A stretch of DNA of 64,000 nucleotides from Streptacidiphilus sp. P02-A3a (GCF_014084105.1 NZ_CP048289.1:1993922-2057921), one strand, 5' to 3'; positions 9,054-17,744 are shown, counted from the stretch's first letter. Numbers and translations are program-made. Notes: generated by a model not told the origin, from the sequence alone.

Positions 9054-9694
9054 AGGGTCACCTCGATCTGGGGCAGGAGGCCGCGGCTGAGCATCTCGGT
9101 GGTGAGCTCGTCGTAGGCCGACCCGCGCGCGGTGACCGGAAGGAGCACAGACTGGGCGTAGAGCTGGGTCTGAGGGATGGTGGTGGTGAAGACGTTCCAG
9201 CCGTTGTCCCGCAGGTAGTCCTTGTACTGCTTGGTGGCCTTGACGCCGTTGCCGGTGCGGTTGAGCAGGACCCAGGTGGGCGGCGGGGTGTCGTCGGGGC
9301 GCAAGGTGGCGATGCCGTCGATCAGGGCGCGCATGGGCAGGCGCTCTATGCGGTCGATGTCAGCGGTAGTCGGGGCGGCGTTCAGGATGGCGAGGTCCGC
9401 GACGCGCAGGACGGACTGGACGATGGCGCGGTGGTCCTCGGCGTGTCCGCAGTCCACGACGCCGATCTGCCCGATGAGCAGCGTGGGCGGGACGTTCTTG
9501 TGGAACATCGGGGAGGCTTGCTGCTGCACGGGGAAGGGGAACCCGCCAGCGCGGGCGTCCCACTCGGCGAACTGCCCGCTGTAGTCGGCCTCGAACGCCT
9601 GGACGTCGTAGCCGCGCTCGTGCAGCGCGTGGGCCTGCCATCCGGCGGAGGTCGTCTTGCCGCCGGTACGAGGGCTGATGTGAGCGATGATCAT
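9050..9694 (-). CDS. parA: ParA-like partition ATPase
   Basis: 214 residues beginning MIIAHISPRTGGKTTSAGW, a Walker-type P-loop (about residues 8-16) with the GGKTT core of ParA/MinD ATPases, although the usual leading KGG-lysine is replaced by SPRT. Residues around 75-85 (IGQIGVVDCGHAED) fit the Walker A'/switch region. The length is short but normal for plasmid ParA proteins without an N-terminal DNA-binding domain. It overlaps the parB-like gene by 4 bp. The pair would segregate a plasmid or integrative element. There is a 103-bp gap to the upstream helix-turn-helix gene, in which a promoter could lie. Confidence 0.75.
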   Translation of the reverse strand: MIIAHISPRTGGKTTSAGWQAHALHERGYDVQAFEADYSGQFAEWDARAGGFPFPVQQQASPMFHKNVPPTLLIGQIGVVDCGHAEDHRAIVQSVLRVADLAILNAAPTTADIDRIERLPMRALIDGIATLRPDDTPPPTWVLLNRTGNGVKATKQYKDYLRDNGWNVFTTTIPQTQLYAQSVLLPVTARGSAYDELTTEMLSRGLLPQIEVTL

Positions 9695-9797
9695 GGTGTA
9701 GGTCCGATCGTGTTCGGTGGGGTCTAAGCACTGCGGCCGGTGTGCGCGGTCGGAACCGTCTGCGGGCCGTAGGGCAGCGGGATTCGGTCATCTGGAC

Positions 9798-10370
9798 TCA
9801 TGGGGACCGGTCTCCTGCGGTGCCGGGGTTCGGCTGGCTTCGAGGCCGCATCGTGGTCCCGGCCTGGTGCAGCAGGCGGTAGACCGTGCTGGTCGAGTAG
9901 CCGCAGCCAGCCGCCAGCAGGGGTACCGACGTTCCTGCCTCGTAGCGATCCCGAAGCGAGCGCATCAGCTTCCGGCGGGCCTGCCCGTCGGTGCCAAGCA
10001 CCCGAGTCTGGCCAGGGGCACGCAGGGCGGTTCCGGCCTGGACAAGCCGCCGCCGAACCGTGCGCTGGGAGCACTCGAAGACCGCTGCCAAGGCGGGAAC
10101 GGAGGTACCCGACTCGTACCAGCGGCCCATCGCGTCGGCGAGCTGCTGGCGGGCGGCGGCCTCCTTGGGGTCGGCTTGCAGAAGTCGGGTCTGCTGCGGG
10201 GTCCGCATCGGGGTGTCGACCGCGTGCAGCCGGTTGAGGACCGTTCCTTTCGACAGGCCGCTGGCGCGGGCGAGTTCGGGAACGCTGGCGCCGTTGAGGT
10301 AGCGGGCGGACAGGTCCAGTGCCTGCCGCTGGCGGGCTGCGGACCAGGTCGTGGACCGTGTGGGGGTCAT
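9798..10370 (-). CDS. Small protein with three tandem helix-turn-helix repeats
   Basis: 190 residues from the ATG at 10370 (MTPTRSTTW), which overlaps the upstream gene's stop by 4 bp. Three repeats of about 60 residues each contain the pattern [YES/GAS/EAG]-x-SVPxLA-x-G-x-S-x-x-TVxRxL followed by a x-x-MRxP-like turn. They read GASVPELARASGLSKGTV, SGTSVPALAAVFECSQRTV and AGTSVPLLAAGCGYSTSTV. Each resembles the resolvase/Hin-type helix-turn-helix, so the protein is probably an elongated DNA-binder contacting a repeated site. In this position between replication-type genes and parAB it may regulate the replicon or bind the iterons. No catalytic domain is present. Confidence 0.6.
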   Translation of the reverse strand: MTPTRSTTWSAARQRQALDLSARYLNGASVPELARASGLSKGTVLNRLHAVDTPMRTPQQTRLLQADPKEAAARQQLADAMGRWYESGTSVPALAAVFECSQRTVRRRLVQAGTALRAPGQTRVLGTDGQARRKLMRSLRDRYEAGTSVPLLAAGCGYSTSTVYRLLHQAGTTMRPRSQPNPGTAGDRSP

Positions 10371-11149
10371 GCGGCGGTCTCCCAGGATTCGAGGGCGACG
10401 GTGTTGGCGGCGACGAGTTCCTCGTAGGTGAGCTGGTCGCCGGGGCTGTGCAGGATTAGTCGGCCGTCGGTCGCGACGCGCCAGCCGGGCACGGGGCGGC
10501 GGGTGACCGGGTCCAGGACGCTTCCGTCCGGGGTCTGCCAGTGGTCGGGTACCTCGTCGGCGCGCTGAGCGGGCACCAGGACGGTGTCGCCGTCGCGGAT
10601 GATCGTCAGCGCGGGGGTGCGGTGCTCGGTGCGGGCTTCGAGTGCGGCCCGGTATGCGGCGCGTTCGGCTGCGTGGAAGACTTTGCGGGCTTCCGCGGCG
10701 CCGGTGGTTCCGTAGGCCGCGGCAAGGCCGTCCCACCCGAGTCCTGGCTCGGTAACAGCCTGCTCAGCGGGCACTCTGATGCTCTCCAGGGCGCGGGGCG
10801 TCAGCGTCCACACGGAGCCGTCCCGTTGGACCAGGCCGTGGCCGTGCAGCCGTTCGAGCGTCCGGTACACCGTTGCCCGGGACACCGAGGAGGAGGCGAC
10901 CAGCTCGGCGGCGCTCTGTCCGGGGTTGGCGTGCAGGGCGCCGATGACCATCAGGGCGGAGCTGCCCAGGCCCTGGTGAGCGAAGGCGTCGTTTGCCATC
11001 AGCCGGCCGATGACCCTGGAGTCGACGTCCGGGGAACCCCCTGTCTCAGGAGTGGACCACTGCCCCGGAGCAAGGCGGGCGGGCCCCTGGGCGACGGTCC
11101 CTGCTGGGCTGTTACCGGCCTGCGATTCACCTTCGGTCTCGGGAGTCAC
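10367..11149 (-). CDS. Winged-helix DNA-binding protein (MarR/TrmB-like fold)
   Basis: 260 residues. Residues 53-121 form a winged helix: NPGQSAAELVASSSVSRATVYRTLERLHGHGLVQ is a clear helix-turn-helix plus wing. The rest (to residue 260) is an alpha/beta region I do not recognise. It overlaps genes on both sides by 4 bp, so it belongs to a tightly coupled minus-strand operon from about 12021 to 9798. The role is probably transcriptional control or replication of the plasmid-like module; this is inferred from position. It could also be a truncated plasmid replication protein. Confidence 0.5.
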   Translation of the reverse strand: MTPETEGESQAGNSPAGTVAQGPARLAPGQWSTPETGGSPDVDSRVIGRLMANDAFAHQGLGSSALMVIGALHANPGQSAAELVASSSVSRATVYRTLERLHGHGLVQRDGSVWTLTPRALESIRVPAEQAVTEPGLGWDGLAAAYGTTGAAEARKVFHAAERAAYRAALEARTEHRTPALTIIRDGDTVLVPAQRADEVPDHWQTPDGSVLDPVTRRPVPGWRVATDGRLILHSPGDQLTYEELVAANTVALESWETAA

Positions 11150-12021
11150 TTCGGTCTCAGGGGTGGACCACTCCCCAAGGGCCTCGTCGGGGGGTACTGA
11201 CTGGTACCGACACGAGATGGCAAAGGTGCAGTGGGGCCGTTGCCCAGGTACCAGGTGGAGCCCTCGGTGCCGTGGCCGACTCGCAGGCGGCGCAGCCAGC
11301 CACCGGGCTTGAGGACAGCTTCGTAGGCGTTGCGCAGGGTCTGCCGGGAGATCCCGGCCTCCTCGGCGGCCTGCCGCTCGCTGGCGGCGTGCAGGCGGCC
11401 GCCGGCGGTCTCGGCGAAGTTCAGGTGGGCCCGCAGCACGCGAAGCGCGGTCCGCCCGCGCTCGCCCCGCCAGGAGGTCGTCTCGATCCGCTCGCGCAGG
11501 ACGACCAGGTCTTCGTGCGCGCCGTGGCGCGACCCGACGGCCACGGTCGCCGCGACCTCGGTGCTGGCGCTGGCCCAGACCCGCTCGACGTAGGCGCGGG
11601 TGCGGGCCTGTCCGGAGCGAAGCTCGATGATCTGGGCGTGCCGGCCGCCCTCGTGGTCAGGGTGCAGCAGCAGCCGGGTCAGCTGGTCGGCGGTTCCGCC
11701 GGCGCGGGCCACGTGGCAGGCGATGGCCGCGGTGATCCGGTGACCGTGGTCCGCGACGCCCTGGCGGTCCTCGCGCAGGACCAGGGCCCCGCTGGAGTTC
11801 CGCCGGGTGTAGCTGCCGGTCGCGTAGCGGCCGGTGAGGTCACCCAGCAGGATCAGATCAACCGCTGCAGGCGGCAGCCGGTCGAAGCCGAGAGGGGTGG
11901 CGTGACTGCCTCTGATTGCCTCTGACTGCCTCGAAGTTGGCAGAGAGGCCCTGGGCGAGTCGGGCGATTGTGGGGCGCCGTATGGCATTCTGGTGATGTC
12001 CCGTAAGGACGTGGACACCAC
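11146..12021 (-). CDS. Unknown first gene of replicon operon, possible replication protein
   Basis: Up to 291 residues from a start at 12021; an ATG at residue 12 (MPYGAP) is an alternative. A helix-turn-helix-like stretch, EEAGISRQTLRNAYEAVLK, lies near residues 220-250 and is followed by GGWLRRLRVGHG. I do not recognise the family. Its 5' end contains three iteron units (11904-11932), and six more lie just upstream, an arrangement often seen where an initiator gene is next to its own origin. It is translationally coupled to the winged-helix gene (4-bp overlap). Replication initiator or primase-accessory is a guess from context only. Confidence 0.4.
   Translation of the reverse strand: MVSTSLRDITRMPYGAPQSPDSPRASLPTSRQSEAIRGSHATPLGFDRLPPAAVDLILLGDLTGRYATGSYTRRNSSGALVLREDRQGVADHGHRITAAIACHVARAGGTADQLTRLLLHPDHEGGRHAQIIELRSGQARTRAYVERVWASASTEVAATVAVGSRHGAHEDLVVLRERIETTSWRGERGRTALRVLRAHLNFAETAGGRLHAASERQAAEEAGISRQTLRNAYEAVLKPGGWLRRLRVGHGTEGSTWYLGNGPTAPLPSRVGTSQYPPTRPLGSGPPLRPK
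11904..11932. repeat. Iteron cluster A (three 10-bp units)
   Basis: Three head-to-tail copies of GAYTGCCTCT lie inside the 5' part of the unknown replicon gene, where they encode RQSEAIRGS on the minus strand. The same unit recurs at 12177-12271. Confidence 0.7.
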
Positions 12022-12049
12022 CTTCGCCAGCTAAGCACAGGTGATGTCC
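11992..12049. promoter_or_regulatory. Direct repeat GGTGATGTCC flanking the operon start
   Basis: Two exact copies of GGTGATGTCC (11992-12001 and 12040-12049) lie 48 bp apart around the proposed start of the replicon operon. Their position fits an operator for one of the small DNA-binding proteins. The function is inferred. Confidence 0.35.
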
Positions 12050-12076
12050 GGGACCGACCTCCAATCGGTGCCAGCG

Positions 12077-12106
12077 AAGCCTCCAGGATTCCAGTCCTGG
12101 GGGCTT
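12077..12106 (+). terminator. Hairpin upstream of the replicon operon
   Basis: A 12-bp stem with one G-U pair (12077-12088 with 12095-12106) and a 6-nt loop is followed by TCGT. It could end a short plus-strand transcript running against the leader of the replicon operon, or act as an attenuator in that leader. Confidence 0.45.
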
Positions 12107-12176
12107 TCGTATGAGCTGGCATGCTCGGAGGCAGACTCACCGTCGCGGCGGGGCTAGAGGCTTCATGCATCAGAGT

Positions 12177-12271
12177 GATTGCCTCTGACTGCCTCTTGAT
12201 CGACCGGTGCAGATCGGGTGCAGATCAGAGTGATTGCCTCTGACGGCCTCTGATTGCCTCTGACTGCCTCT
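12177..12271. repeat. Iteron cluster B, candidate replication origin
   Basis: Six copies of the 10-bp unit GAYTGCCTCT (one with GACGG) lie at 12177-12196 and 12232-12271. The gap between them contains two copies of GGTGCAGATC (12206-12215 and 12217-12226). Iteron arrays next to a replication gene and parAB are typical of plasmid origins. The 10-bp period would place sites on one face of the helix. Confidence 0.65.
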
Positions 12272-12285
12272 GCAACCCGCTTCGT

Positions 12286-12628
12286 GCTGGTCACAGAGGG
12301 TCCGAACCACATAAGCGCAGGTCAGGAAGGTGGCTCGGAAAAACCCGGCGTACAGGCCGACTCGTCCGCCGCCTGTTACCGCGATCTGGGCGAGAGCCCA
12401 GTTCAGCGGTTCCCGGCTCGTCGTCCGGCGATCATCTGGCGGCCTGCGGATCCCTGCTGCGTGCCAGGCCTTTTTGGCAGGGGTCGGCGCGGGGGCTGGC
12501 AGTGTTCGAGTTCCTGTTGGACCCGCCGCGACGGCTGGGTGACGTAGAGGTCAAGGACGTGGCGCTCTCGCTCCCCGCCTCACCTGGGGGATCAGCGTAA
12601 CGGTACCCACGTTGCGGAGAGCCTGCCT
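12286..12628. other. Intergenic stretch without a supported gene
   Basis: 343 bp between the iterons and the IS21 element. Short frames exist on both strands, but none has a recognisable domain or a convincing start. Confidence 0.4.
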
Positions 12629-12707
12629 CACTCTGTCGGCAACGGCTGAAAATGGGCCGGTCTGAACGGTTCAATCGTGGGCCATCGTGTGGTCTCGTTC
12701 GTTGGGT

Positions 12708-13550
12708 TCAGTCGTTGCCGGTGGTGGGGGTGCGGCCGAGTTCGCGGCCTCGCATGCGGTAGGACTCGCCTTTGAGGGAGTGGACCTCGGCGTGGTGGAC
12801 GAGTCGGTCGATCATGGCGGCGGCGACGGTCTCGTCGCCGAAGGTCTCTCCCCAGCGTCCGAAGGGCTTGTTGCTGGTGACGATCACGCTGGCCCTTTCG
12901 TATCTGTTCGATATGAGCTGGAAGAACAGGTTCGCGGCCTCGGACTCGAAGGGGATGTAGCCGACCTCGTCGATCACGATCAGCGGGTAGCGGCCGAGCC
13001 GGACCAGCTCGTCCTGGAGGCGGCCGGCCTGGTGGGCGGCGGCGAGGCGGTCGACCCACTGGGCGGCGGTGGCGAACGCGACCCGGTGGCCCGCCTGGCA
13101 GGCCCTGACCGCGAGGCCGGTGGCCAGGTGTGTCTTCCCGGTCCCGGGCGGCCCCAGAAATACGGCGTTCTCCTTGGCCGCTATGAAGTCCAATGTTCCC
13201 AGGTGGGAGAGTTGTTGGCGGGTCAGGCCGCGCAGATGGGTGACGTCGAGCTCCTCGATGGTCTTGATGGCGGGGAAACGGGCGGCGCGGATACGGCCCT
13301 CGCCGCCGTGGGAGTCGCGGGCGGAGACCTCGCGTTGCAGGCATGCGACCAGGTACTCGGTGTGGGTCCAGGACTCTGTCTGGGCGCGTTCGGCCAGCCG
13401 CTCAGCGGCGTCCAGCAGGGCGGGTGCTTTCATGGCGCGAGAGAGGAAGGCCAGGTCGGCGGCGGTCTGCCGACCAGTGCGGGTGGTCTGGCTGTTCGTT
13501 TTCGCCCTGTCGCCGGTGTTGTTTGCGGTAGTCGTGGTGGTGTGGGCCAT
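12708..13550 (-). CDS. istB: IS21-family helper ATPase IstB (element A)
   Basis: 280 residues with an IstB/DnaC-type AAA+ core: Walker A GPPGTGKTH, Walker B VIDEVGY followed by the conserved PFESEAANLFFQLISNRYE, and sensor-1 region IVTSNKPF-WGE. IstB assists the IstA transposase in target selection and strand transfer. Its ATG overlaps the stop of the preceding istA tail (TGATG at 13548-13552), the normal istA-istB coupling. The protein looks intact although its istA partner is disrupted, so the element could move only if IstA is supplied in trans. Confidence 0.9.
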   Translation of the reverse strand: MAHTTTTTANNTGDRAKTNSQTTRTGRQTAADLAFLSRAMKAPALLDAAERLAERAQTESWTHTEYLVACLQREVSARDSHGGEGRIRAARFPAIKTIEELDVTHLRGLTRQQLSHLGTLDFIAAKENAVFLGPPGTGKTHLATGLAVRACQAGHRVAFATAAQWVDRLAAAHQAGRLQDELVRLGRYPLIVIDEVGYIPFESEAANLFFQLISNRYERASVIVTSNKPFGRWGETFGDETVAAAMIDRLVHHAEVHSLKGESYRMRGRELGRTPTTGND

Positions 13551-13674
13551 CAGGTGTCCTCCTTGCCCGCGCCGCCCTCGATGAGGGTGAACATGCGGTC
13601 GTAGGTGCCCAGTTCGCGTTGTTCAACGTCGATGCCGAGGCTGTTGTCCGCGTACTGATCTGAGTGCTCCAGTG
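13550..13674 (-). pseudogene. C-terminal tail of the split istA (element A)
   Basis: Directly upstream of istB the minus strand reads ALEHSDQYADNSLG, then DVEQRELGTYDRMF, then a stop overlapping the istB start. VEQR-x-L-x-x-YDR is the usual end of IS21 IstA proteins. The main istA body is at 16554-17744, beyond the nested element. Joining the two pieces over one CGTACG copy leaves them in different frames, so an additional indel must exist or the tail comes from another copy. Confidence 0.6.
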
Positions 13675-13754
13675 CGTACGGAGTTGTGTGCGCCACCGAC
13701 CCGTGTCAGCGAAGTCGCTTTCATGGCCCGTTCCGCTCACCGTAGTCTCGTGCC

Positions 13755-14199
13755 GTGGTCGACGAACATGGGGCACCCGACGCCTTCAAGAACCGATGCA
13801 CGAATGCGGCGTGCACGTTGGAGTCCTGCATCAGCTACTTCATCGAGCGCATCTCGTTGGACGAGTCCAACGAGGACCGCAAGGAGAACACGCTGGACGT
13901 GTGGCTGCGCAAGGGGCCGTGGAAGCCCGATGTGGTGGTCTCGCTGTCCAATCTCTACTCGGTTCACCCGTGGGGAACCCGAACTGGCCCCCATCTTTAT
14001 TGACGGGATCTCCCTGATCCACCTACCGAAGTTGCCGTTGCCCTGGCCCACCGAGGCGCTCGGCCGACTCGATCGCTCCGAGGGCCTGCCCGAACTGGTC
14101 TGGTTGAGGATCACCGGACCGATCGAAGTCGACGCTGTGGCCACGACTGTGACCGTCTACCAGGCTCAGAGCGACGACGCGGCCTCTGCGCTCCAGTGA
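13755..14199 (+). pseudogene. Frameshifted hypothetical passenger gene in element B
   Basis: A GTG at 13755 opens a frame reading VDEHGAPDAFKNRCTNAACT and YFIERISLDESNEDRKEN, then DVWLRKGPWKPDVVVSLSNLY. Near 13970 the sense frame shifts by one, and EPELAPIFIDGISLIHLPKL continues to a TGA at 14199. The two halves together give about 148 residues with good coding character, so this is a recently broken gene or a sequencing error. No family is recognised. Its acidic, domain-sized make-up resembles polymorphic-toxin immunity proteins, but this is only an impression. Confidence 0.5.
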
Positions 14200-14258
14200 C
14201 AGCCCGCAGCTGTTCGACGGCTCCGGCAGCAACCGAAATTTGAAGACTGATCAACCGC

Positions 14259-15029
14259 TCAGGCGACATCGGCCTCCCGCTCGATAGCTTGGAGGCGGTT
14301 CTTGAGGCGGTAGCTGTTGCCGTTGATCGCGATGACTTCGCAGTGGTGCAGGAGCCGGTCGAGGATGGCCGTGGCCAGAACCTCGTCACCGAACACCTGT
14401 CCCCACTCACTGAAGGTCTTGTTCGAGGTCAGGATGATCGAGCCCTTTTCGTAGCGCTTGGAGATCACCTGGAAGACCAGGTTCGCCTCGGCTCGTTCCA
14501 GGGGCTGGTAGCCCACTTCATCGACCACGAGGACGCTGGGCCGCAGGTAGGTGCGGAGCTTGCTGGTCAGCTGGCCGGTGGCCTCGGCGGTCTTGAGGTG
14601 GCGGACCATGTCGTCGAGGCTGGTGAAGTAGATCGAGTAGCCGGCCCGGCAGGCGGCGACCGCGAGGGCAACGGCAATGTGGGTCTTGCCGACCCCGGGC
14701 GGGCCCAGCAGAGCGGCGTTGGCCTTGGCCTCGACGAAGGAGAGGGTCGCCAGGTCCTTGACCTTGCGCGGGTCGAGCTCGGGCTGGAACGAGAAGTCGT
14801 AGTCGTCCATCGTCTTGTGGTGCGGCAGCTTCGACAGCCGCAGTCCCTGGCGGAACCGCCGGTCGTCGCGGACCGCGAGTTCCTCGGACAGGACCAGGTC
14901 GAGGAAGTCGACGTAGCCCATCTTCGCCTCGTCCGCCCGCTTGGCGTACTCGTTCAGGCTCTCCACGAGGTGGGGCAGGCCGAGCTTGCCGGCCATGGTG
15001 CGGATGCGGTTGCTGACCAGTTCGCTCAA
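14259..15029 (-). CDS. istB: IS21-family helper ATPase IstB (element B)
   Basis: 256 residues, with the N-terminal IstB helix region (RTMAGKLGLPHLVESL) and an AAA+ core containing Walker A GPPGVGKTH and Walker B VVDEVGYQPLERAEANLVFQ. The sensor region is LTSNKTFSEWGQVFGD. It is intact and of family length. Its start overlaps the istA stop by 4 bp (15026-15029). It is clearly distinct from the element A IstB, showing that two different IS21 lineages are nested here. Confidence 0.9.
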   Translation of the reverse strand: MSELVSNRIRTMAGKLGLPHLVESLNEYAKRADEAKMGYVDFLDLVLSEELAVRDDRRFRQGLRLSKLPHHKTMDDYDFSFQPELDPRKVKDLATLSFVEAKANAALLGPPGVGKTHIAVALAVAACRAGYSIYFTSLDDMVRHLKTAEATGQLTSKLRTYLRPSVLVVDEVGYQPLERAEANLVFQVISKRYEKGSIILTSNKTFSEWGQVFGDEVLATAILDRLLHHCEVIAINGNSYRLKNRLQAIEREADVA

Positions 15030-16441
15030 CAGGGTTCCTCTGCGCTCGGGTGGGTGGTGAACGGGCGGGTGCCGGTCAGCTCGTCGTAGACGGACAGCGG
15101 TCGCCGGCCCACCTCGACGCGGGCAGCGGCGGCCCGACTGAGCAGTGCCCGCAGCGGACCGTCCTCCTCGCGCAGGGCGAGGCCGCGGCGGGGCCGGGGG
15201 TCGTCACCGGTCGTGGTGCGGCGGCCCTCCCCGGTGGGCAGGCCGTCCCAGTGGCGCTCGTCGACGATGCGGGCACCACGTCCCACCGCCCTGGAGTGCA
15301 CGGCCAGCAGGGTGCCGCCAGTGGTGTCGGGGACAGTGGAATGGAGTATGACCTGGAACTTCGTGACCCGGACCTCGACCAGTTGGCGCGGGCGGACCTT
15401 GCGGGCGGGCACCGAGTAGAGGTTGGCGTCGAAGGCGACCAGGCAATCCTTGCCGACATGCCGCAGGTGCCGCTGCGCGACCACATAGGGTGCGCGGGGC
15501 AGCGGCCGCAAGGCCACGTGGTCGCGGATCGCGCGCAGGCCGATGACCTCGCCGTGGGTACCGTGCACCCGCGCGCGCCGGACCGGCACCCACGCGGTGA
15601 ACGCGGCGTCGAGTTCCTCGGTCGAGGAGAACGCCCGGCCGGCCAGGACGTGGTCGCGCACGATGGCCACCTGCCGCTCGACCCGGCCCTTGCCCTGGGG
15701 GCGGTAGGCGGCGAGCACGTCGATGTCGAAGTCGTAGTGCCCGGCGAACGCCACCGCCTCCGGGTGGAGCGGGACAGCTTCGCCCGGGGCGACGTGTCGG
15801 CGGACCACGGTCTTGGTGCGGTCGTAGACGATGCTCATCGGCACTCCGCCGAAGTGCGCGAACGCCTGGCGGTGGCAGTCGAAGAACGTCGCCAGGTCCT
15901 GGCTGGTGGTGAAGCAGCAGAAGGGGTCCCGTGAGTACGACAGCGTCATGTGGAATGAGTAGACCTTCGGGATGCCGACGTGGGCCAGGATCCGTCCCTC
16001 GTCGCCCCAGTCGACCTGGGCCTGGGCGCCCGGCACGACCTCGAACCGGCGGTGCAGGCCCGCCAGCTCGCCGGGGTTGATACCGAGCTCCCCGGCGATC
16101 CGGGGCCGGGCCTCCTGCAAGTAGATCTTGACCCGTTGGTAGTTGATGGCGAACCCGTACTCCTGGGCCAGTCGCTCGTGGATCACCGCTCCCTTGAGCA
16201 GGATCTCGGACCGCAGCATCGCGTCGATCAGCGGAGCGACCTCATCCACCGCCCGTTGCCTGGGCAAGGCGCCGGACTCCCGTTGCGGTGGCGCGGCCGG
16301 GACCTCACCCGACAAGTACTTGGCGACCGTGCGGCGATTGAGCCCGGTCTCCTTCGCGATCTGCCGCTGGCTCATCGCGCCCGACTCGTACAGGGCGCGA
16401 AATCGCCTCAACTCCAACCAGCGATGTGGGTCCAAGACCAC
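15026..16441 (-). CDS. istA: IS21-family transposase IstA (element B)
   Basis: About 471 residues from a GTG at 16441 (VVLDPHRW) preceded by GAGGGG; the frame extends to 16495 without support. The N-terminal helix-turn-helix reads MSQRQIAKETGLNRRTVAKYLSG. An RNase H-fold DDE core follows, with QVDWGDEG, then IVYDRTKTVV and the late acidic residue in GKGRVERQV. The C-terminal domain contains the NLYSVPARKVRP beta-barrel typical of IS21 transposases. It appears complete and coupled to istB, so element B may still be able to transpose. Confidence 0.9.
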   Translation of the reverse strand: MVLDPHRWLELRRFRALYESGAMSQRQIAKETGLNRRTVAKYLSGEVPAAPPQRESGALPRQRAVDEVAPLIDAMLRSEILLKGAVIHERLAQEYGFAINYQRVKIYLQEARPRIAGELGINPGELAGLHRRFEVVPGAQAQVDWGDEGRILAHVGIPKVYSFHMTLSYSRDPFCCFTTSQDLATFFDCHRQAFAHFGGVPMSIVYDRTKTVVRRHVAPGEAVPLHPEAVAFAGHYDFDIDVLAAYRPQGKGRVERQVAIVRDHVLAGRAFSSTEELDAAFTAWVPVRRARVHGTHGEVIGLRAIRDHVALRPLPRAPYVVAQRHLRHVGKDCLVAFDANLYSVPARKVRPRQLVEVRVTKFQVILHSTVPDTTGGTLLAVHSRAVGRGARIVDERHWDGLPTGEGRRTTTGDDPRPRRGLALREEDGPLRALLSRAAAARVEVGRRPLSVYDELTGTRPFTTHPSAEEPC

Positions 16442-16553
16442 GGCCAGCCGCCCCTCTGCCACCCGAACGGACAACAGCAGACTCGCGGACACCACCCCGC
16501 CACCGCATCACTTCTGGAGCACAATCACCCGTACGAGGTGGCGCATGTTCGCT

Positions 16554-17744
16554 CGTACGCCGACAGCTGTCGGGGGTCAGGGCCGCGGCGCGGGCGGTGG
16601 CTGCTCGGGCGGCCTTTTGGTGGATGACCTCGCCGCGCAGGACGTGGGCCGCGGCGGCGTGGTCGGGGTCGGTGATCGACTGGTGCCTGGCCCAGCAGCG
16701 GGCATGGCGGGCCACCACGTCGTTGCCGGCGATGGCGGTGATCTCCTCGTTGTCGGTGCGGACCATCACCGTCCTGCCGATCGCGCGGGGATGGACGGAG
16801 TAGTCGTTGGTGTCCACGCGGATGTAGTGGTCGCGGCCGATGCGGGTGTGGAAGCGCCACCAGTGCGGTGGGGTGACCGGCGGGATGGTCAGCATCGCGG
16901 CCCGGTCGGCCTCCCAGCGGTCCACCGGGCGGGCGTCGATGGAGCGGTGCCGGCGCCGGTTGGCGATCTGCAGCCACGCGCTCAGCTGGGTGTTGAAGTC
17001 GTCGGGGCCGGTGAAGGTGCGGCCGGGCACGAAGCTCGTCTCCAGGTAGCCGTTCGCGCGCTCCACCAGGCCTTTCGCTTCCGGGTCCCGGGGCCGGCAG
17101 AGGTGGACCTTGACCGCGAGCAGGCCCGCGAACGCAGCGAACTCGCTGGTCAGCTTGCCCTTGCCGACACCGGCCTCGTTGTCCCAGACCAGCATCTTGG
17201 GCACCGCTGCCCAGCCGTCGGCGAGCAGACGCCAGTGGCCGTCGATCAGGTCACCGGTCTGCCGCGACGGCAGCATCCGGGCGGTGATCACCCGCGAGTA
17301 GCCCGACACGATGACCAGCACCGGCGGGCGGCCCGACTGGCCGTAGCCCAGCGGGATGTCGACGGCGGGGAACCACAAGTCGCACTGCGCGAGCTCACCG
17401 GGCTCGTAGACCGTGCGCGAGACCGGGTCCACCGGCAGGAAGGCCGGCCGCAGCTCACGCACCCGCTCACGCAGGATCGTCAGCCCGCGCTCCCAGCCGA
17501 TCCGCTCCGCAATCACGGTCACCGGTATCGTCGGGGTCTGCCTGAGCAGCTCGCGGACTGCGGGCTCGACCGCGTCCACCGCCGAGCCCTTCAGCGGACG
17601 CTGGTACTGCGGGGGCCGGTCCGAGGCCAGTGCCCGCAGCACGGTGCCCCTGGAAATCCCCAGCTGCCGGGCCACCGCCCGGGCCGACAACCCCTCAGCC
17701 CGGTGCAACCGGCGAATCTCAGCCCAGTCCTCCACGTGGATCAC
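16554..17744 (-). pseudogene. Main body of interrupted istA (element A)
   Basis: From a GTG at 17744 (VIHVEDWAEIRRLHRAEG) preceded by AGGAGGAAGAG, the frame encodes an IS21 IstA: helix-turn-helix LSARAVARQLGISRGTVLRAL, DDE-core pieces QCDLWFP and LVWDNEAGVGKGK, KGLVERANGYLETSF, and DTNDYSVHPRAIGR. It is intact to about residue 395 and then runs into the end of element B near 16554. After that the frame stays open only by chance into non-homologous residues. The missing C-terminal tail lies at 13550-13674. The transposase is presumably inactive. Confidence 0.8.

Larger units (their letters stand above)
13681..16553 (-). mobile_element. Nested IS21-family element B with a passenger gene
   Basis: This insertion splits istA of element A. 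CGTACG flanks both sides (13675-13680 and 16554-16559), consistent with a 6-bp target duplication, although the hexamer is itself palindromic. The ends share an inverted TGCGCCACC. Inside are a complete istA-istB pair plus about 550 bp with a broken plus-strand gene, making the element longer than a plain IS21. End positions are approximate. Confidence 0.55.

Noticed and set aside
12177..12271. Repeats near 12.2 kb as a CRISPR array
   Set aside because: Units are 10 bp with almost no spacer, and there are no cas genes; they fit iterons.
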